Of a DNA stretch of 10,422 nt, positions 1 through 6,978 are shown piece after piece. The notes beneath the pieces were generated by a model. It had not been told where the DNA came from, made no database searches, and saw nothing but the letters and a program-made list of their open reading frames with translations. A program made the position numbers and the translations under genes. The stretch's first letter is position 1. Each line of letters starts with the position of its first letter. The DNA comes from Methanomicrobiales archaeon (GTDB lineage Archaea; Halobacteriota; Methanomicrobia; Methanomicrobiales; Methanoculleaceae): assembly GCA_012511245.1 (NCBI GenBank), contig JAAZGM010000214.1:1-10422 (forward strand), in the 5' to 3' direction.

Positions 1-1351
1 CCGGGGCCACGCCCTGCAAAAGATCGGGCTCACCCCCGAGGCTATCGCCTGCTACGACCGGGTGGTCATGCTTGAACCGGACCGGGTCGATGCCTGGTTC
101 ACCCGTGGAACAGCACTTGCCACCGAACGCCGGTACGGGGCGGCGATCGAATGTTACGACCGGGTGGTCGCGCTCGACCCCGGGAACGCAAACGCCTGGT
201 ACGCCAGAGGGACGATCGAGACCCTCCTCTCCCGATTTGAGGATGCCCTCACATCCTATGGCCGGGCCGTCGCCATCAACCCGAACCATGCCGACACCTG
301 GTACACCTGGGCATGCACACTCTCGGCACTCCAGCGTTATGAGGAAGCGATCGGGTGTTTCAACCGCGCACTCGCCCTCCGTCCCGATGATGTCGAGGCC
401 TGGTACAACCAGGGCCTGGCACTGCAGAACCTGGAACGCTACGAAGAGGCGCTCGACTGTTATGAACGGGCATTTCGGATCAATCCCGACTATCCCGGCA
501 TCTGGTACCAGAAAGCTCTGGCACTGAAGAGACTGAAACGCAACGACCTTGCACTCGCCTGCTTCGACCGTGCAATCCGGGTGAATGCCGTCGATGCGGA
601 GATCTGGTACCAGAAGGGCCATCTCTACTTCACCATGAGGCGGTACGGCGAGGCGCTGGAATGCCTCAGCCAGGCGCTCAAACTCAGGCCCGAACACATC
701 GATGCAGAGTATTATCGGGGCGAGAGTTACTACGCACTCGGGGATTGCAGGGCTGCGATCGAGTGCTACCGGACCGTGGTCAGGGCAAACCCTGAGAACG
801 CCATAGCCTGGAACAACTACGGCAACGCACTCTACCAGCTCGAACACTATGAGGAGGCGCTTGTCTGCTACGAGCGGGCACTCGAGATCGACCCGGATAA
901 CCAGAGGGTCTGGAACAACAAAGCAAGTGTTCTCTCTGTTCTATCACACTACGACAAGGCGCTCGTCTGCTACGACAGGGAGTTGCGCGCACACCCGGAT
1001 AACGCAGACGCCTGGTACAACAAAGGGCTCGCCCTCTTCGTCCTCGGGCGGTACAGCGAGGCCGTCACCTGTTATACACATGCACTCGAGATCGATCCCG
1101 CGAGGATTGAGGGGTGGGCGACGAAGGGGAACGCCCTTGTACTCCTGGATCGCTGTGAGGAGGCGCTCGTCTGCTACGACCGGGTTCTCGCCTTCAACCC
1201 CGACGATGCAGAGGCCCTTAATGGAAAGGCGGTTGCTCTCATCAATCTCGATCGTCCTGCCGAGGCGGTCAAGCACTATGAACGGCTGCAACGGCTACCG
1301 GAGTGGAAACAGAAAGGGAAGCAGAGTCTCGGAAAAAAGAAAGGGCTTTAG
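1..1351 (+). CDS. TPR-repeat protein, 5' end cut by the window edge
   Basis: The reading frame is already open at base 2 and runs TPR units before the first in-frame ATG (62), so the real start lies left of the window. About 449 codons are visible: the end of one unit followed by roughly twelve near-regular 34-residue tetratricopeptide units. The consensus is close to AWYNKGLALxxLxRYEEALxCYDRALxINPDxxx, with the usual W/Y-G-Y-A-A-P pattern. The last unit breaks off into a lysine-rich tail (GKQSLGKKKGL). TPR units form a superhelix that binds partner proteins. No catalytic domain, signal peptide or membrane segment is seen in the visible part, so the partner and process are unknown. Such TPR proteins are frequent in methanogens. 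Its stop codon interlocks tail-to-tail with the convergent class I aminotransferase gene (4-base overlap). Family call is sure; function is not. Confidence 0.93.
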   Translation, partial: RGHALQKIGLTPEAIACYDRVVMLEPDRVDAWFTRGTALATERRYGAAIECYDRVVALDPGNANAWYARGTIETLLSRFEDALTSYGRAVAINPNHADTWYTWACTLSALQRYEEAIGCFNRALALRPDDVEAWYNQGLALQNLERYEEALDCYERAFRINPDYPGIWYQKALALKRLKRNDLALACFDRAIRVNAVDAEIWYQKGHLYFTMRRYGEALECLSQALKLRPEHIDAEYYRGESYYALGDCRAAIECYRTVVRANPENAIAWNNYGNALYQLEHYEEALVCYERALEIDPDNQRVWNNKASVLSVLSHYDKALVCYDRELRAHPDNADAWYNKGLALFVLGRYSEAVTCYTHALEIDPARIEGWATKGNALVLLDRCEEALVCYDRVLAFNPDDAEALNGKAVALINLDRPAEAVKHYERLQRLPEWKQKGKQSLGKKKGL

Positions 1352-2478
1352 ATCCTCGCGATTCGCTCGACCGCTTCCTTGAGATTCTCCATCGAGGTCG
1401 CGTAGGAGAGGCGGAGCCATCCGGGGGTGCCGAACGCTGTCCCCGGGGTGACCGCAACGTGGATGTCCCGGAGCCATGATCGGGCGACCGCCATGTCATC
1501 GCCGTCAACCTGCACATAGGCATAGAAGGCGCCGTCCGCAGGAGCGGTGACGTATCCAAGGTCGCGGAGCGCCGGGATGATGTAGTCGCGCCGGCGCTCG
1601 AACTCGCGGCGCATCGTCTCCACACAATCCTGGGGGCCTTCGAGGGCGGCGAGGGCGCCGAACATCGCAAACGTCGTCGGGTGCGATATGGTGTGCTGTT
1701 GCACCTTCTCCATCTGCCGCAGGATCGGCCTGGGAGCGATCGCATAGCCGATCCGCCACCCGGTCATCGCGTAGGCCTTCGAGAACCCGTTGACGGTGAT
1801 CGTCCGCTCCGCCATGCCGTCGAGCGAGGCGAGAGAGACGTGCTCTTTTGCGTAGACGAGTTTCTCGTAGATCTCATCGGAGACCACGTAGAGATCGTGG
1901 TCAGTGCAGATATCTGCGATGAGCCGGAGGGAGTCTCTATCGAGCACCGCGCCGGAGGGGTTCGATGGGGAGTTGACCACGATCATCTTCGTCCGGGGGC
2001 CGATGGCCGACAGGAGGCTGTCATCGACCTGGAAGGTCTCCGCCGAGAGGGCGTGATGTCGGACGCTTGCGCCTGCAAGGCGGGCGCAGGGCTCGTAGGA
2101 GACCCATGCCGGATCGAGGAGGAGGACCTCGTCGGCGGGGTTCAGGACAGCCTCCATCGCCTCGTAGATGGCGTTCTTCGCCCCACAGGTGACGATCACC
2201 TCATCCTGTCCCGCAGAAAAGCCGTTCTCGCGAGTGATCTTTTCGGCTATCGCAGACGTCAGCAGGGGTATCCCGGTGCTCGGAGCGTAATGCGTCTCAC
2301 CCCGGTGGAGAGCATCGATACACGCATCCGTGATATGCTCGGGGGTATCGAAGTCCGGCTCTCCTATCGAGAGGCTGATGACGTCGATCCCCTCCTGCGC
2401 CATCCGCTTTGCGGCGTTCGATATCTCGATCGTCGCCGAGGGGGCGATTGCTGCAATCTTCTCCGAGAGGCCTCTCAT
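1348..2478 (-). CDS. Class I pyridoxal-phosphate aminotransferase (aspartate aminotransferase-like)
   Basis: A 376-residue cytosolic enzyme of the AspC/AspB-like fold type I family, normal in length. Visible landmarks: SIGEPDFDTP near residues 37-46, the substrate/PLP motif NSPSNPSG with Asn173, PLP-ring aspartate in SDEIYEKL (Asp201, Tyr204), the Schiff-base lysine in NGFSKAYAMTGWRIGY (Lys234, with Arg242 for PLP phosphate) and a C-terminal carboxylate-binding arginine in WLRLSYA (Arg356). These all look intact, so it should be an active transaminase using 2-oxoglutarate/glutamate. The exact amino acid (aspartate, alanine, aromatic) cannot be read from the sequence. The ATG overlaps the ribH stop in an ATGA arrangement, implying translational coupling as last gene of the riboflavin cluster. 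The 3' end overlaps the TPR gene by four bases. Confidence 0.93.
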   Translation of the reverse strand: MRGLSEKIAAIAPSATIEISNAAKRMAQEGIDVISLSIGEPDFDTPEHITDACIDALHRGETHYAPSTGIPLLTSAIAEKITRENGFSAGQDEVIVTCGAKNAIYEAMEAVLNPADEVLLLDPAWVSYEPCARLAGASVRHHALSAETFQVDDSLLSAIGPRTKMIVVNSPSNPSGAVLDRDSLRLIADICTDHDLYVVSDEIYEKLVYAKEHVSLASLDGMAERTITVNGFSKAYAMTGWRIGYAIAPRPILRQMEKVQQHTISHPTTFAMFGALAALEGPQDCVETMRREFERRRDYIIPALRDLGYVTAPADGAFYAYVQVDGDDMAVARSWLRDIHVAVTPGTAFGTPGWLRLSYATSMENLKEAVERIARI

Positions 2479-2882
2479 CCCAATCGCTGAACCATCTTCA
2501 CGGCCGACTCGACGGCACGCTTCGCGTAGTCAATCCGCTCGGTCGCTTCCATACGGGTCATCCCCGGCCCGGAGATCCCGAGGGCAACAGGCTTTCCGAA
2601 CTCGAGAGAGAGGTCGATGATCTTACGCGCCGCGTGCTGGACGACGATCTCGTCGTGCTGGGTCGCGCCCTCGATGACGCAACCGATGGTGACGATCGCA
2701 TCGACCTTCCCCTCAGTGAGCATCTTCTTGATCGCAAGTGGCATGTCATAGGCGCCGGGAACGTAGATCGTATCGGTGACCTCTGCGTCGAGGAAGCGGG
2801 CGTGCTCCCGTGCCTCGATCTCCATCATATAGGTGATGTCGCGGTTGAACTCCGCGACGACGAATCCAAGTTTTATCGTCAT
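2475..2882 (-). CDS. ribH: 6,7-dimethyl-8-ribityllumazine synthase (archaeal type)
   Basis: A 135-residue protein of the size typical for archaeal lumazine synthases. It condenses 5-amino-6-(D-ribitylamino)uracil with 3,4-dihydroxy-2-butanone 4-phosphate to the lumazine precursor of riboflavin. Family motifs are present in order: EFNRDIT at 11-17 (aromatic substrate pocket), VPGAYDMP at 41-48, GCVIEGATQHDEIV at 67-80 with the conserved catalytic-region His76, and GPGMTRMEATER at 105-116. The start is supported by a purine-rich AGGAAGG (minus strand, 2889-2895) six bases before the ATG. It follows ribC after a 57-base gap and its stop overlaps the next ATG by four bases. The enzyme normally assembles as a pentamer or larger shell. 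Its pyrimidine substrate is also used by CofH, encoded near the right end of this window. Confidence 0.96.
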   Translation of the reverse strand: MTIKLGFVVAEFNRDITYMMEIEAREHARFLDAEVTDTIYVPGAYDMPLAIKKMLTEGKVDAIVTIGCVIEGATQHDEIVVQHAARKIIDLSLEFGKPVALGISGPGMTRMEATERIDYAKRAVESAVKMVQRLG

Positions 2883-2888
2883 CTCAAT

Positions 2889-2895
2889 CCTTCCT
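2889..2895 (-). promoter_or_regulatory. Ribosome binding site of ribH
   Basis: AGGAAGG on the minus strand ends six bases before the ribH ATG. It is the clearest Shine-Dalgarno-like site in this cluster and fixes the start at 2882. The other genes of the cluster rely mainly on overlapping stop/start codons. Confidence 0.6.
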
Positions 2896-2939
2896 GTGGT
2901 ACTACTCGCACCGGTTGTTGATAATCCTCACTTTTTGCG

Positions 2940-3401
2940 TCAGAGGCGGGCAGGCCCGACATCCTCGAACCCCTGCCGTTGACCGGTTCCGGCGAGCTTC
3001 TCAAGGTCTTTTGGGCGGAGAGCGAGCCGGACGGCGTTCACCGCGTGCTCCCTCGTCCGCTGCTCCATCAGCCAGGCGAGCTCCTTTGCATCCTCCGCCT
3101 CGTCCTCGTGGACGAAGACCTCGATGATGTGCCGGTTGGTCATCAGCTGGCAGAGGATGAGGCCCTGCGAGGCCTCGTGGGCGCAAATCTTGTCCTTATC
3201 CGCCCCACCGGGCATCCCGAGCGCCATCACGAGGTCGCATCCCCGCTCCTCGATCAGTTTCTTGCATGCCACCGGGAGATCCTTGATGCCGGGGACGACG
3301 TAGCGCTCGATCCCCACGCTCGCATGCTTGCGGATCTCCTCTGCGGCGATCCTGCCCATGTCTACGCGGGCAAACGTCGTGTCGGCGATCCCGATCTTCA
3401 T
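2940..3401 (-). CDS. ribC: Riboflavin synthase, archaeal RibC type
   Basis: A 153-residue protein matching the archaeal riboflavin synthase family, which is unrelated to the bacterial/eukaryotic RibE/RibC trimer and instead resembles lumazine synthase. It dismutates two molecules of 6,7-dimethyl-8-ribityllumazine to riboflavin plus the pyrimidine precursor. Landmarks are MKIGIADTTFARVDMGR at the N terminus, VPGIKDLPVACKKL at 36-49, and ALGMPGGADKDKICAHEASQ at about 60-79. The alignment with the neighbouring RibH (VPGIKDLP against VPGAYDMP; MALGMPGG against VTIGCVIEG) is visible by eye. The start overlaps the upstream aminotransferase stop by four bases (ATGA), with a GGGGTG on the minus strand eight bases before it. 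The C-terminal extension after residue 135 (GTGQRQGFEDVGPARL) is lineage-specific in appearance. Confidence 0.95.
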   Translation of the reverse strand: MKIGIADTTFARVDMGRIAAEEIRKHASVGIERYVVPGIKDLPVACKKLIEERGCDLVMALGMPGGADKDKICAHEASQGLILCQLMTNRHIIEVFVHEDEAEDAKELAWLMEQRTREHAVNAVRLALRPKDLEKLAGTGQRQGFEDVGPARL

Positions 3402-4528
3402 CCGAGGAGCACCCCGGCAGCTGCCTCCACCCCGTCTTCGGCCGCAAAACCGAACTTTTTGAGGGTGAACTGGATGGCCGCGAGGGTGGCGAGGATCTCC
3501 TGTGCACCGACGCTGCCCATGGTGCCGATCCGGAAGATCCTGCCCTTGAGGTGGTCCTGGCCGCCGGCGATCTCGATCCCGAACTTCTTGACAGTGCCCC
3601 TGAGGTCTTTGTCGGTGATCCCTTCGGGGATCCGGAGAGCGGTCACTGTGTTCGAGTAGGTGTGGTGTGCATCGAGCGTTGGGAAGAGTTCGACGCCCCA
3701 GCCCTTCGCCGCGGCGCGGACGGCGTCGGTCATCCTGCGGTGGCGGGCGATCCGGGCGGGAACACCCTCTTCATCGATGATCTTGCAGGCTTCGTGGAGC
3801 GCAAGGAAGAGCGGGACCGCCGGGGTGTAGGGGGTCTCCATCGGGGTGCCCCGACCGCTCTTTCTGTAGGCGGCCATGTCGAGGTAGAACGGCCGCTTCT
3901 CCGATATCCGGTCCCAGGCGCGGTCGCTGACGGCGATGGCAGCAAGGCCTGCGGGAGCGGCAAGGCACTTCTGCGAACCGGTGATGGCGATATCGACGCC
4001 CCACTCGTCCATCCGGACGTCGTCGCCGCCGATGGAGGTGACACCGTCCATGATGAAGAGGGCGTCGTGTTTCCGGGCGAGTCTCCCGACCTCGGGAGCG
4101 GGGTTCTTGATCCCGGCGCTCGTCTCATTGTGGACCATCGTGACGACCTCGGCCCCGTTCTCGAGTTCCTGCGCGAGGCGCTCGAGATCGAGCGGGGTTC
4201 CCCACTCGGACTCAAGGGCGGTGACGGTGCCGTAACGCTCTGCAATCTTTGCAAAACGGTCGCCGAACTTACCGTTCACGAGCGAGACGATCGATCTATC
4301 CCGCGCAAAGTTCGCGACACCGGCCTCCATCCCGGCGCTCCCGGAGCCGCTGATGATATAGAGTTCATCAGAGGTGCCAAAGAGGGTTTTCAGGGTCCGG
4401 ACGGTCTGCGCATATGCGGCACCGAACTCGGGACCACGGTGGTTGATGGCCTGCCGCGTCATTGCGGCGCGCACCCGCTGCGGGATGGGTACGGGGCCGG
4501 GGATCATCAAGAGTGGTTCTTGTTCCAT
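3398..4528 (-). CDS. Class V pyridoxal-phosphate aminotransferase (alanine-glyoxylate / serine-pyruvate type)
   Basis: A 376-residue fold type I PLP enzyme of the AGT/SPT/purine-catabolism aminotransferase group. Landmarks: MIPGPVPIPQRV at 8-19, GSGSAGMEAG at 61-70 (cofactor phosphate loop), HNETSAG at 133-139, PLP-ring aspartate in FIMDGVTSIGG (Asp161), the Schiff-base lysine in ITGSQKCLAAPAG (Lys187) and the C-terminal carboxylate arginine in FRIGTMG. It is close in pattern to the methanogen enzyme studied as a broad-specificity phosphoserine/aspartate transaminase (Methanocaldococcus MJ0959), so a serine-biosynthesis or general amino-group role is plausible. Substrate remains inferred. It is first in the cluster with ribC, ribH and the class I aminotransferase, and is translationally coupled to ribC. 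No Shine-Dalgarno is evident before its ATG; an alternative in-frame Met8 is possible. Confidence 0.9.
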   Translation of the reverse strand: MEQEPLLMIPGPVPIPQRVRAAMTRQAINHRGPEFGAAYAQTVRTLKTLFGTSDELYIISGSGSAGMEAGVANFARDRSIVSLVNGKFGDRFAKIAERYGTVTALESEWGTPLDLERLAQELENGAEVVTMVHNETSAGIKNPAPEVGRLARKHDALFIMDGVTSIGGDDVRMDEWGVDIAITGSQKCLAAPAGLAAIAVSDRAWDRISEKRPFYLDMAAYRKSGRGTPMETPYTPAVPLFLALHEACKIIDEEGVPARIARHRRMTDAVRAAAKGWGVELFPTLDAHHTYSNTVTALRIPEGITDKDLRGTVKKFGIEIAGGQDHLKGRIFRIGTMGSVGAQEILATLAAIQFTLKKFGFAAEDGVEAAAGVLLG

Positions 4529-4545
4529 GAGGTATCAGTCCGTAT

Positions 4546-4565
4546 CGTCTCACCGAGGAGAGACG
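4546..4565. repeat. Short inverted repeat in the aminotransferase/purE intergenic region
   Basis: CGTCTC (4546-4551) and GAGACG (4560-4565) are perfect inverted copies separated by eight bases. On the minus strand they would form a hairpin in the 5' leader of the class V aminotransferase, 18 bases before its ATG. It could be an operator or leader hairpin, but six pairs are also expected occasionally by chance. Confidence 0.35.
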
Positions 4566-4591
4566 CTGTTCCTGCAAGAAACTTGGATGTG

Positions 4592-4604
4592 GATTCATAT
4601 CAAC
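4592..4604. promoter_or_regulatory. Weak TATA-like element between divergent genes
   Basis: The 135-base gap between the class V aminotransferase and purE must hold both promoters. The only AT-rich core is ATTCATATCAA around 4593-4603, which reads TTGATATGAAT on the other strand and could serve either direction. A start about 26 bases downstream would give a leader of about 40 bases on both sides. This is a position-based guess; the match to the archaeal TATA consensus is weak. Confidence 0.3.
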
Positions 4605-4663
4605 CTCACCACCATGCAATACCGGCAGGGAGAAGAAGAAGCAGGAGCATACCAGAAGAAGGT

Positions 4664-5056
4664 ATGGTTGACGTCGCGGTCATCTGCGGTTCCGCCTCGG
4701 ACAGCCCCGTTGCGGAGAAAGTATTTGCAGCTTTAAAAGAGCACGGCGTATCCTATGACTACACCGTGATATCAGCGCACCGGGACCCGGAACGGCTCGA
4801 TGAGTACGTGAAGGCGAGCGACGCACGGGTCTTCATCGCGATCGCCGGCCTCTCGGCGGCCCTCCCGGGAGTGGTGGCCTCAAAGACGAAGCGGCCGGTG
4901 ATCGGCGTCCCGGTGAGCGGGACGCTGATGGGTATCGATGCCCTCCTCTCGATCGTCCAGATGCCGAAAGGGGTGCCGGTGGCCTGCGTCGGGGTGGACA
5001 ACGGCGTGAACGCCGCCCTGCTCGCGGTCCGGATCCTCGAGGCGGGGCGCGCCTGA
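4664..5056 (+). CDS. purE: PurE: N5-carboxyaminoimidazole ribonucleotide mutase / AIR carboxylase
   Basis: A 130-residue PurE, the size of a single-domain enzyme. It makes 4-carboxy-AIR in purine synthesis. Motifs: CGSASDSP at 8-15 (the GSxSD nucleotide loop), SAHRDP at 37-42 with the catalytic His39, AGLSAALPGVVAS at 61-73, GVPVSG at 81-86, LLSIVQMPKGVPVA at 94-107, and NAALLAVRIL at 117-126. The ATG at 4664 is chosen because family homology starts at MVDVAVICGS; the longer frame open upstream is antisense to the aminotransferase. A purine-rich run (AGGAG at 4643-4647 and AAGAAGG just before the ATG) gives weak Shine-Dalgarno support. Oddity: the second histidine of the usual AAHLPG motif is alanine here (SAALPG), as in class II PurE, while the rest is class I-like. 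It ends four bases from the thiC stop. Confidence 0.94.
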   Translation: MVDVAVICGSASDSPVAEKVFAALKEHGVSYDYTVISAHRDPERLDEYVKASDARVFIAIAGLSAALPGVVASKTKRPVIGVPVSGTLMGIDALLSIVQMPKGVPVACVGVDNGVNAALLAVRILEAGRA

Positions 5057-5060
5057 CGGA

Positions 5061-6377
5061 TCAGGGATCCACCCGCTCTTCTGGAATCGGGAGGATATCC
5101 CGCACCATCTTCACGGCGCAGAGATCGCCGCACATCGAGCAGGTCTCGATATCGCCGTCCCGCTCGTGAATCCGGCGGGCCTCCTCCGGGAAGAGCGCCG
5201 CTCCGAACTGTCCCTCCCAGTCGAGTGCCCGGCGGGCTTCCGCCATCCGGATCTCGCGATCTTTTGTCTGTGCAGCGCCGCGGGAGAGGCTCCCGACGTG
5301 CGCCGCGATCTTCGCCGCCCGCGTCCCTTCCACGATATCACGGACGTCCGGGAGCGCCAGGTGCTCGGCCGGCGAGACCATGCAGAGGAAGTCGGCGCCG
5401 TTCATGCAGGCGATCGCGCCGCCGATCGCCCCCACGACGTGGTCGTAGCCCGGCGCCACATCGGTCACGAGCGGGCCGAGCAGGTAGAGGGGAGCGCCGT
5501 CGGTCAGCTCCTTCACCATCCGGACGTTGTAGCCGATCTCATCGACCGGTATATGTCCCGGCCCCTCGATCATCCGCTGCACCCCGGCGGCGAGCGCCCG
5601 TTTTGCAAGATGCCCAAGGGTCAGGTACTCGGTCGCCTTCGCGAGGCGGCCGGCGTCCACGAACGCACCCGGCCGCATCCCGTCGCCGAGACTGACGACG
5701 ACGTCGTGCTCGGCGAGGATCTCAAGCAGGTAGTCGTACTCGGCGTAGAGAGGGTTCTCCTCGCCCGTCGCGGCCATCATAGCGACGTGGAACGCCCCGC
5801 CTCTGCTGACGACGCCCATCGTCCGGGGGTCGGCCTGGAGCGATGCGAGGGTGTCGCGATTCACGCCGCAGTGAAGCGTCAGGAAGTCCACGCCCTGCTT
5901 GCAGTGCTCCCGGATCACCGAGAAAAGGAGATCGGCATCGAGATCTGCTGCACTCCCCGCCCGCCGGACCGCCTCATAGACCGGGACGGTGCCGACCGTC
6001 GTGTCGAGGGCGAGGATCCGGCGCCGAATACGAACGAGATCGCCGCCGGTCGAGAGGTCCATCAGCGCATCCGCACCCTCCCGGAGGGCCGCATTTGCCT
6101 TCTCAACCTCGAGATCCTCGTCGCACCGGGTGCCCGATGTCCCGATGTTCACGTTGACCCGCACCCTGCAGCCCTCTCCGATGGCACAGAGCCGGTGCGA
6201 TCGAGCGGGGTTTGCTGGAATAACGATACGTCCGCGGGCGACCGCCCGGGCGGCGACGTGGGGGGGGAGACCCTCCGCCCGGGCAATCGCCTCCACCTCA
6301 GGAGGAACCCCGCGCAGGCATGCGGAGATCAGGGTATGCATAAGAACCATTTGCCCGGAAGCCATATTAGTCTGCAT
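5061..6377 (-). CDS. thiC: Phosphomethylpyrimidine synthase ThiC (radical SAM)
   Basis: Up to 438 residues, close to archaeal ThiC length. ThiC rearranges 5-aminoimidazole ribonucleotide (AIR) into the hydroxymethylpyrimidine phosphate of thiamine using SAM and a C-terminal [4Fe-4S] cluster. Landmarks: GRIVIPAN at 49-56, VNIGTSG at 76-82, STGGDL at 109-114, LHCGVN at 168-173, SRGGAF at 191-196, SLGDGMRPG at 229-237, MIEGPGHIP at 269-277, and the cluster motif CSMCGDLC with Cys413, Cys416 and Cys420. The cysteine spacing is CX2CX3C rather than the CX2CX4C of bacterial ThiC. The longest start is 6377, but that ATG interlocks with the divergent MBL gene; Met13 (6341) lies about 26 bases after a TATA-like sequence and also fits the family N terminus. 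Some archaea have two ThiC paralogues, so a paralogue role cannot be excluded. No TPP riboswitch is seen. Confidence 0.92.
   Translation of the reverse strand: MQTNMASGQMVLMHTLISACLRGVPPEVEAIARAEGLPPHVAARAVARGRIVIPANPARSHRLCAIGEGCRVRVNVNIGTSGTRCDEDLEVEKANAALREGADALMDLSTGGDLVRIRRRILALDTTVGTVPVYEAVRRAGSAADLDADLLFSVIREHCKQGVDFLTLHCGVNRDTLASLQADPRTMGVVSRGGAFHVAMMAATGEENPLYAEYDYLLEILAEHDVVVSLGDGMRPGAFVDAGRLAKATEYLTLGHLAKRALAAGVQRMIEGPGHIPVDEIGYNVRMVKELTDGAPLYLLGPLVTDVAPGYDHVVGAIGGAIACMNGADFLCMVSPAEHLALPDVRDIVEGTRAAKIAAHVGSLSRGAAQTKDREIRMAEARRALDWEGQFGAALFPEEARRIHERDGDIETCSMCGDLCAVKMVRDILPIPEERVDP
6334..6343 (+). promoter_or_regulatory. Possible TATA box for the MBL operon
   Basis: GTATGCATAA lies about 35 bases before the ATG at 6376, inside the 5' end of thiC. 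It would give a short leader of about ten bases. The match to the archaeal consensus is only moderate. Confidence 0.3.
6363..6372 (-). promoter_or_regulatory. Possible TATA box for thiC
   Basis: The minus strand reads GACTAATATG here. A start 25-27 bases downstream falls at about 6341, which is the in-frame Met13 codon of thiC, suggesting a leaderless mRNA with the shorter start. This element overlaps the start region of the divergent MBL gene. Moderate consensus match only. Confidence 0.3.
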
Positions 6378-6978
6378 GCCAGTCCGGTGGATCGCGAGCG
6401 ATGCAACCTATGCCAATTCGTTCGTTTACGAAAACATCCTTATCGACGCGGGCGTTCTCCCGATGGCGGTTGAGCCGTATGCCGCCGCGATCGATACGAT
6501 CGTCATCACCCATGCCCACTACGACCATATCGCCCATGTGAACGAGATCGTCCGGCTCTGCGACGGCGGCGCCGTCTGTATCCACGAAGCGGACGCGCCC
6601 GGCCTCATCGATGAATCCCGGTGCCTCGCGATGATCTTCGGCGGCCGGGCTCCCGGGATCACCCCGGAGATCGTCCTCCATGACGGCGACCGGATAGGGA
6701 GCCTTCGCGTCATCCACACCCCCGGGCACACGCCGGGCGGGATCTGCCTCTACGATGAGAAGAGGAAGTTACTCTTCTCGGGGGATACCGTCTTCACCGG
6801 CGGATCGTTCGGGCGTTACGACTTCCCCGGCGGGGATCGGGAGGCGCTTGCGGCATCCATCGAACGCCTGAGCACCCTCGATGTCGAGGGGCTCTACCCC
6901 GGCCACGGCGAACCGGTCACCCGCGGCGGCGGAAGGCATATCGCGGCCGCCCGGGAGGCGCTCCGGTTTTATGGATAA
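6376..6978 (+). CDS. MBL-fold metallo-hydrolase (glyoxalase II-like)
   Basis: A 200-residue single-domain metallo-beta-lactamase-fold protein. The binuclear metal ligands are all visible: THAHYDHIAH at 45-54 (His46, His48, Asp50, His51), His118 in HTPGHTPGG, Asp137 in LFSGDTVF, and His177 in LYPGHGEPV. This pattern is typical of small thioester/lactone or glyoxalase II-like hydrolases; the substrate cannot be told. It lacks the flavodoxin domain of F420H2 oxidases. The start at 6376 is chosen because homology begins with the strand MPVRWIASDATYANSFVYEN; the frame is open further upstream only as an antisense shadow of thiC. It is first in an operon with the DUF123 gene (8-base overlap) and an Fe-S flavoprotein gene. 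No signal peptide is seen, so it is likely cytosolic. Confidence 0.9.
   Translation: MPVRWIASDATYANSFVYENILIDAGVLPMAVEPYAAAIDTIVITHAHYDHIAHVNEIVRLCDGGAVCIHEADAPGLIDESRCLAMIFGGRAPGITPEIVLHDGDRIGSLRVIHTPGHTPGGICLYDEKRKLLFSGDTVFTGGSFGRYDFPGGDREALAASIERLSTLDVEGLYPGHGEPVTRGGGRHIAAAREALRFYG
6953..6958 (+). promoter_or_regulatory. Ribosome binding site of the DUF123 gene
   Basis: GGGAGG lies inside the end of the MBL gene, 12 bases before the ATG at 6971. It is the argument for choosing this start over the upstream in-frame ATG at 6881, whose extra 30 residues are only the second frame of the MBL gene. Confidence 0.5.

Noticed and set aside
1..1351. The repeated 34-codon pattern as a DNA repeat array
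   Set aside because: It is explained by TPR protein units; the DNA has diverged between units and no near-identical copies are seen.
1681..2490. A 269-codon plus-strand frame
   Set aside because: It mirrors the class I aminotransferase, whose PLP motifs are intact on the minus strand.
3551..4663. A long plus-strand frame leading into purE (a 501-codon frame as a whole)
   Set aside because: It is antisense to the class V aminotransferase and shows no family motif until the PurE start at 4664; GC-rich codon use keeps the opposite frame open.
5166..6473. A 435-codon plus-strand frame
   Set aside because: It lies opposite thiC, which has clear ThiC motifs. The translation is rich in Arg, His and Asp without recognisable domains.
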